From Lentisphaerota bacterium (GTDB taxonomy: Bacteria; Verrucomicrobiota; Kiritimatiellia; JAAZAB01), in the NCBI GenBank assembly GCA_016182435.1, contig JACPGN010000261.1, positions 1 to 7,484 of the forward strand: a DNA stretch of 7,484 bases, read 5' to 3'. The notes beneath the pieces were generated by a model. It was not told the origin of the DNA and made no database searches. It was given only the letters and a program-made list of their open reading frames with translations. Shown here one piece after another: positions 4,970-7,484 of the stretch; the stretch's first letter is position 1; every line of letters starts with the position of its first letter. The translations under genes were made by a program, and so were the position numbers.

Positions 4970-6283
4970 ATGCCGACTCTTGTCAACGAAGGAGCGCCGG
5001 ACCGGGAGATCTCCAGCCGCGAAACTGAGCAACATCTTGCGCGGCTCGTGGAGCGCCTCGCGGAGCGGTGGGGATCCGCCGGCCTTTCCGCCTCTGGCGG
5101 ATCTGCCTCCGGCAGAAAGAAAGTCCTGCTGATCCCACCGGACTTTTCGCGCTTCCATTCCGGCGCGGGCGCCATTTGCAGCCGGCTTTATGCTTTGCTG
5201 GCCAAGCGCGCGGCGGTCGAGCTCCTGCCGGCTCTGGGCACGCACCGGCCGATGGGCGCCGCCGAAATTTCCAGGATGTTTCCCGGCGTGCCGCGCGACT
5301 GCATCCGCGTTCACGACTGGCAGACCGGCCTGACGCCCCTGGGCGCGATTCCGGGCGAGCGGCTCAAGGAACTGAGCGCCGGCTTGGTGGATTACGCCAT
5401 CAACATTGAAATTGACCAGTTGATCGCCCTGGGCAAACATGATGCCATCATCTCGGTCGGACAGGTGGTGCCCCATGAAGTCATCGGTATGGCTGGCGGC
5501 AACAAGAACATCCTGGTGGGTTGCGCCGGACCGGATACGATCAACAAGAGCCATTTCCTCGGCGCAGTCTGTAACATGGAGCGCCTTATGGGCCGGATCG
5601 AAAGCCCGGTGCGCGCTCTGCTCAACGAGGCCGAGGACTGCCTGATGCGCCATCTGCCGGTGAGCTATATTCTGACCGTGCGCGCCAGGAATGCCGCCGG
5701 CAAGCTGGTCACCCGCGGCCTCTTTGCCGGCAATGATCGCGAGAGCTTCGTGGCGGCCGCGCGCTTGAGCCAGGCGGTCAATATCGTCAAAACGCCGCGC
5801 CTTAAAAAAGTGGTGGTGTATCTCGATCCCGGCGAATTCAAGAGCACCTGGCTGGGCAACAAGGCGATCTACCGCACGCGCATGGCCATTGCTGATGGCG
5901 GTGAACTGCTGGTCCTGGCGCCGGGCGTGGCGGAATTCGGCGAGGCCGCGATTATTGAGCGCCTGATCAGGCGCTACGGCTACCGCGGCACACCCGCGAC
6001 CTTGCAGGCCGTCTCCGCGGACGCCCAACTGCGTGAAAATCTGGCGGCGGCCGCCCATCTCATTCACGGCTCCAGCGAGGGCCGCTTCACTATTAACTAC
6101 GCCCCGGGAGGCTTAAGCCGCGCCGATATTGAAGGCGTCGGGTTCGGCTACGCCGATCTTGGCCAAGCCCTGGCGCGCTACAATCCGGCGAAACTGAAAG
6201 AGGGGTTTAACACCTTGTCCGGTGGCGAAGAAATTTATTACATTGCCAATCCGGCCCTGGGCCTCTGGCAGGCGGAGGCATGA
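4970..6283 (+). CDS. Divergent LarA-family (DUF2088) nickel-pincer enzyme
   Basis: A 437-residue LarA-family protein that differs markedly from the first LarA-like protein in this window. The catalytic set is still present: PPDFSRFHSG at 56-65 (Asp58 and Arg61, the D-x-x-R pair), ALGTHRP at 88-94 (His92), VVPHEVIGMAGGNKN at 166-180 (His169 and cofactor lysine Lys179), and SHF at 194-196 (His195). The 10- and 16-residue spacings equal those of LarA His174-Lys184-His200, so it should bind the NPN cofactor. GMAGGNKNILVG replaces the classical AGVSGGRKSICPG, marking another subfamily and probably another substrate. Residues 40-49 (SASGG, SASGR) are encoded by two tandem DNA palindromes and look like an inserted linker before the first beta strand (KKVLLIPPD). 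It is translationally coupled to the TrpR-like repressor. A transposon-like element lies 37 bases after its stop. Confidence 0.9.
   Translation: MPTLVNEGAPDREISSRETEQHLARLVERLAERWGSAGLSASGGSASGRKKVLLIPPDFSRFHSGAGAICSRLYALLAKRAAVELLPALGTHRPMGAAEISRMFPGVPRDCIRVHDWQTGLTPLGAIPGERLKELSAGLVDYAINIEIDQLIALGKHDAIISVGQVVPHEVIGMAGGNKNILVGCAGPDTINKSHFLGAVCNMERLMGRIESPVRALLNEAEDCLMRHLPVSYILTVRARNAAGKLVTRGLFAGNDRESFVAAARLSQAVNIVKTPRLKKVVVYLDPGEFKSTWLGNKAIYRTRMAIADGGELLVLAPGVAEFGEAAIIERLIRRYGYRGTPATLQAVSADAQLRENLAAAAHLIHGSSEGRFTINYAPGGLSRADIEGVGFGYADLGQALARYNPAKLKEGFNTLSGGEEIYYIANPALGLWQAEA
5087..5116 (+). repeat. Two tandem 15-base palindromes inserted in frame in a coding sequence
   Basis: TCCGCCTCTGGCGGA (5087-5101) is followed directly by TCTGCCTCCGGCAGA (5102-5116). 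Each is a 6-bp perfect stem with a 3-base loop. Between the units, one stem pair changes C-G to T-A on both sides. The 30 bases start exactly on codon 40 of the second LarA-like gene and encode SASGG and SASGR. This resembles palindromic elements that insert into genes without breaking the frame (as known for Rickettsia RPEs), though the family is not identified. Confidence 0.7.
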
Positions 6284-6287
6284 AGCA

Positions 6288-6308
6288 AACGTTGAACGTC
6301 CAACGTCG
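6288..6308 (+). repeat. Three tandem heptamers AACGTYS
   Basis: AACGTTG, AACGTCC and AACGTCG follow one another four bases after the second LarA-like gene's stop. The first two also form a small inverted repeat (ACGTTG...CAACGT). This is a short heptanucleotide tandem array of unknown role. Confidence 0.5.
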
Positions 6309-6312
6309 AATG

Positions 6313-6320
6313 AAATGAAG
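6313..6320. repeat. Left target-site duplication of miniature element copy 2
   Basis: AAATGAAG occurs here and at 6480-6487, exactly bordering copy 2. It differs from the duplication around copy 1, as expected for independent insertions. Confidence 0.75.
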
Positions 6321-6479
6321 GTAAGGCATCTCAGTCTTGTGGGTAGGTTGTGAACCTCAATGCCGTCATTCCCGCGAAAGCGGGAATCCAGCATTGCCTG
6401 CCCGGCCACAGGCCAGGGATTTTTCTGGATTCCCGATCAGGTCGGGAATGACAATCAGCCCACAAGGCTGAGGGATTAC
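6321..6479. mobile_element. IS66-like miniature transposable element, copy 2
   Basis: A 159-bp relative of copy 1 in the same orientation, with ends GTAAGGC... and ...GATTAC. The inner inverted repeat (6330-6343 with 6459-6472) pairs over 14 bases with one T/G mismatch. Hairpin 1 is ATTCCCGC/GCGGGAAT (6368-6375/6380-6387) capped by GAAA. Hairpin 2 is ATTCCCGA/TCGGGAAT (6429-6436/6442-6449). Compared with copy 1 it lacks the 28-base first-loop insert but has 22 extra bases (6397-6418) in the central loop, which form a GC-rich hairpin. It sits between the second LarA-like gene and the thymidylate-synthase-like gene. No transposase is present, so movement would need one elsewhere. Confidence 0.78.
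6401..6424 (+). terminator. Intrinsic terminator-like hairpin inside element copy 2
   Basis: CCCGGCC (6401-6407) pairs with GGCCAGGG (6411-6418) over seven GC pairs with one bulged A and a 3-base loop, followed by ATTTTT. In plus orientation this could end the trpR-larA-like transcript about 120 bases after the stop. The hairpin is absent from copy 1, which has the T-tract only. Confidence 0.5.
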
Positions 6480-6487
6480 AAATGAAG
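6480..6487. repeat. Right target-site duplication of miniature element copy 2
   Basis: This is the second AAATGAAG, directly after the element's TTAC end, identical to 6313-6320. Confidence 0.75.
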
Positions 6488-6528
6488 AGCAGAACTTTGC
6501 CATTGGAAATTGGATTTCAGGAGGCCTC

Positions 6529-7422
6529 ATGCAGAATATTCCCGTGCTGACCGTGTGCGAGCGGACCCTGGCGCAGGCCTATGAAAAGGCGCTTATCGCC
6601 TTGTATGAGCGCGGCATCGCCTTCCGCACGCAGTATGACAAGCCGGGCGATCCCCCCAGCTTAGACGCCACGCTGAACATGACCATTCTTGAGCCGCTGG
6701 CTGACCCAATGATTCACAAGGCTTTTCCCGGCGGTATCGAGGACTTGCGCGAGTATGTAATGGAAGTGCAGGGCCTCAAGGATCACTGGGTCAAGAACCT
6801 GAACGATCCGGCCGATACCCGCTGGGAATATACCTATCACGGGCGCCTGCAGAATTATGGTCAGTGGCGTGAAAAACAGGGGGGCCAATCCATCTGGACG
6901 GGCCCTTTTGTTCTGAACCAGGTTGAGCGGGTCATTGCCAAGCTTGCCGAGCAGCCCTTCACCCGCCAGGCGCAGATGATCACCTGGATGCCGAATCTGG
7001 ACCTGGATTGTTATGATCCGCCCTGCCTGCAGTCGCTCTGGTATCGCATCGTGGAGGACTCTGAAGGCCTCGGCTGGCTGAACTGCAACATCCGCTTCCG
7101 CAGCAACGACGCCTGGGGCGCTAATTTCATGAACATGTTCGGCTTCACGCTCTTCAACCGCGAGGTCATTGCCGCCGGCGTGCAAGCGCGCCGGAAAAAG
7201 GAGCTCCGGCTCGGACGCCTGAACTGGCAGGCCGATTCCTTCCACATTTACGGCAAGGATATTGCCGGCGCCCGCCAGCGATTGTTCGACCGCCTGGCCA
7301 GTACGCGCTTTGAGGACCGTGTCTATAATTTTTACGACCCGGAGATCCAGGAGATTTACCAGGAAGCTGAAGCCGCGATCCGCGAAAAAATCCGGGCCTA
7401 CGACTCCGGCCAGCGCGCGTGA
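6529..7422 (+). CDS. Thymidylate-synthase-like protein (ThyA superfamily), atypical active site
   Basis: A 297-residue protein with a thymidylate-synthase fold; ThyA transfers and reduces a one-carbon unit onto dUMP. Matching segments: NQVERVIAKLAEQPFTRQAQ (130-149, like the DQ...SRR segment), ITWMPNLD (151-158), DPPC (163-166) with nucleophile Cys166, FRSNDAWGANFMN (190-202) with Arg191, Ser192, Asp194 and Asn202, and FHIYGKD (238-244) with His239 and Tyr241. The Arg-to-Asn spacing (11) equals Arg166-Asn177 of E. coli ThyA, and that Asn favours a uracil-type base over cytosine. Departures: PPC-Leu rather than PC-His, Gln147 for the second phosphate-binding Arg, and five extra residues after the Cys. 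It may be an archaeal-like or planctomycete-like TS, or a pyrimidine hydroxymethylase. AGGAGG ends four bases before the ATG. It is separated from the upstream operon by an element and a terminator-like hairpin. Confidence 0.75.
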   Translation: MQNIPVLTVCERTLAQAYEKALIALYERGIAFRTQYDKPGDPPSLDATLNMTILEPLADPMIHKAFPGGIEDLREYVMEVQGLKDHWVKNLNDPADTRWEYTYHGRLQNYGQWREKQGGQSIWTGPFVLNQVERVIAKLAEQPFTRQAQMITWMPNLDLDCYDPPCLQSLWYRIVEDSEGLGWLNCNIRFRSNDAWGANFMNMFGFTLFNREVIAAGVQARRKKELRLGRLNWQADSFHIYGKDIAGARQRLFDRLASTRFEDRVYNFYDPEIQEIYQEAEAAIREKIRAYDSGQRA

Positions 7423-7433
7423 CTTAAGTGAAC

Positions 7434-7484
7434 GTAGGGCAATGCCGTTTGCCTGTCATTCCCGCGCAAGCGGGAATCCAGGGT
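7434..7484. mobile_element. Start of a probable third, shorter element copy, cut by the window edge
   Basis: GTAGGGCA at 7434 resembles the GTAAGGCA end of copy 2. Then, after a shorter unrelated stretch, comes GTCATTCCCGC (7455-7465), a GCAA loop and GCGGGAATCCAG (7470-7481), matching the element's first hairpin (GAAA loop in copy 2). The outer arm seen in copies 1 and 2 is missing or replaced, so it may be a deletion variant. It begins 11 bases after the thymidylate-synthase-like stop. Confidence 0.55.

Noticed and set aside
4946..6067. Long open frame (373 codons) on the minus strand opposite the second LarA-like gene
   Set aside because: It is an antisense shadow in GC-rich DNA. Its translation is rich in Gln, Arg, Ala and Gly with no recognisable motif, while the plus strand has all LarA motifs.
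6113..6409. Minus-strand open frame containing the peptide LDSRFRGNDG
   Set aside because: This peptide is the typical spurious translation of the ATTCCCGC...GCGGGAAT repeat. The frame overlaps the element and the end of the second LarA-like gene.
4434..7484. The repeated palindromes as a CRISPR array
   Set aside because: The copies are more than 900 bases apart, separated by whole genes and flanked by target duplications. There are no regular spacers.
1..7484. tRNA, rRNA, known riboswitch (including NiCo) or replication origin
   Set aside because: I saw no cloverleaf, rRNA-like stretch, recognisable riboswitch core or origin repeat cluster on either strand.

Overview
The window looks like a piece of an uncultured Gram-negative bacterial chromosome of high GC content. 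An LPS-export permease (LptF/LptG family) implies an outer membrane. The mix of LarA-type racemases, a GlcD-like FAD oxidase and dispersed palindromes would suit a PVC-type lineage (Verrucomicrobiota, Lentisphaerota or Kiritimatiellota), but that placement is a guess from gene style, not from a marker gene.

Layout. On the minus strand, right to left, are a 24-residue Cys/Lys-rich miniprotein (4276-4350), a hairpin-rich spacer, an FAD-linked D-2-hydroxyacid dehydrogenase (2458-4059), a LarA-family nickel-pincer racemase (1059-2423, adjoining the dehydrogenase) and an LptF/LptG permease that runs off the left edge. On the plus strand, diverging from the miniprotein, are a TrpR-family repressor (4674-4967), a second divergent LarA-family protein two bases later (4970-6283), and a thymidylate-synthase-like protein (6529-7422).

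How the genes may work together. The dehydrogenase and first LarA homologue make a coherent pair: one interconverts the stereoisomers of a 2-hydroxyacid, the other oxidises the D form to the 2-oxoacid. The second LarA homologue keeps the same catalytic and cofactor-binding residues in a very different sequence, so it probably acts on another substrate. It is co-transcribed with the TrpR-like repressor. The miniprotein begins with Met-Cys-Lys-Thr-Cys-Gly-Cys, the spacing of the high-affinity nickel site at the N-terminus of HypB. It has an 11-base perfect Shine-Dalgarno match and a good sigma70-type promoter, and it sits between two operons that encode nickel enzymes. This is the most interesting possibility in the window.

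Mobile and structured DNA. Two complete copies (4434-4589 and 6321-6479), and the start of a possible third (from 7434), of a roughly 155-160 bp palindromic miniature element lie in intergenic gaps. Both complete copies are flanked by different 8-bp direct repeats and end in TTAC, with GTAA or GAAA at the left end. Those are hallmarks of the IS66 family, so they look like non-autonomous transposons. A different 155-bp inverted-repeat element (4076-4230) sits in front of the dehydrogenase gene. It holds two mirror-image hairpins with exactly complementary loops and compensatory stem changes. A third type, two tandem 15-base palindromes, is inserted in frame in the second LarA gene.
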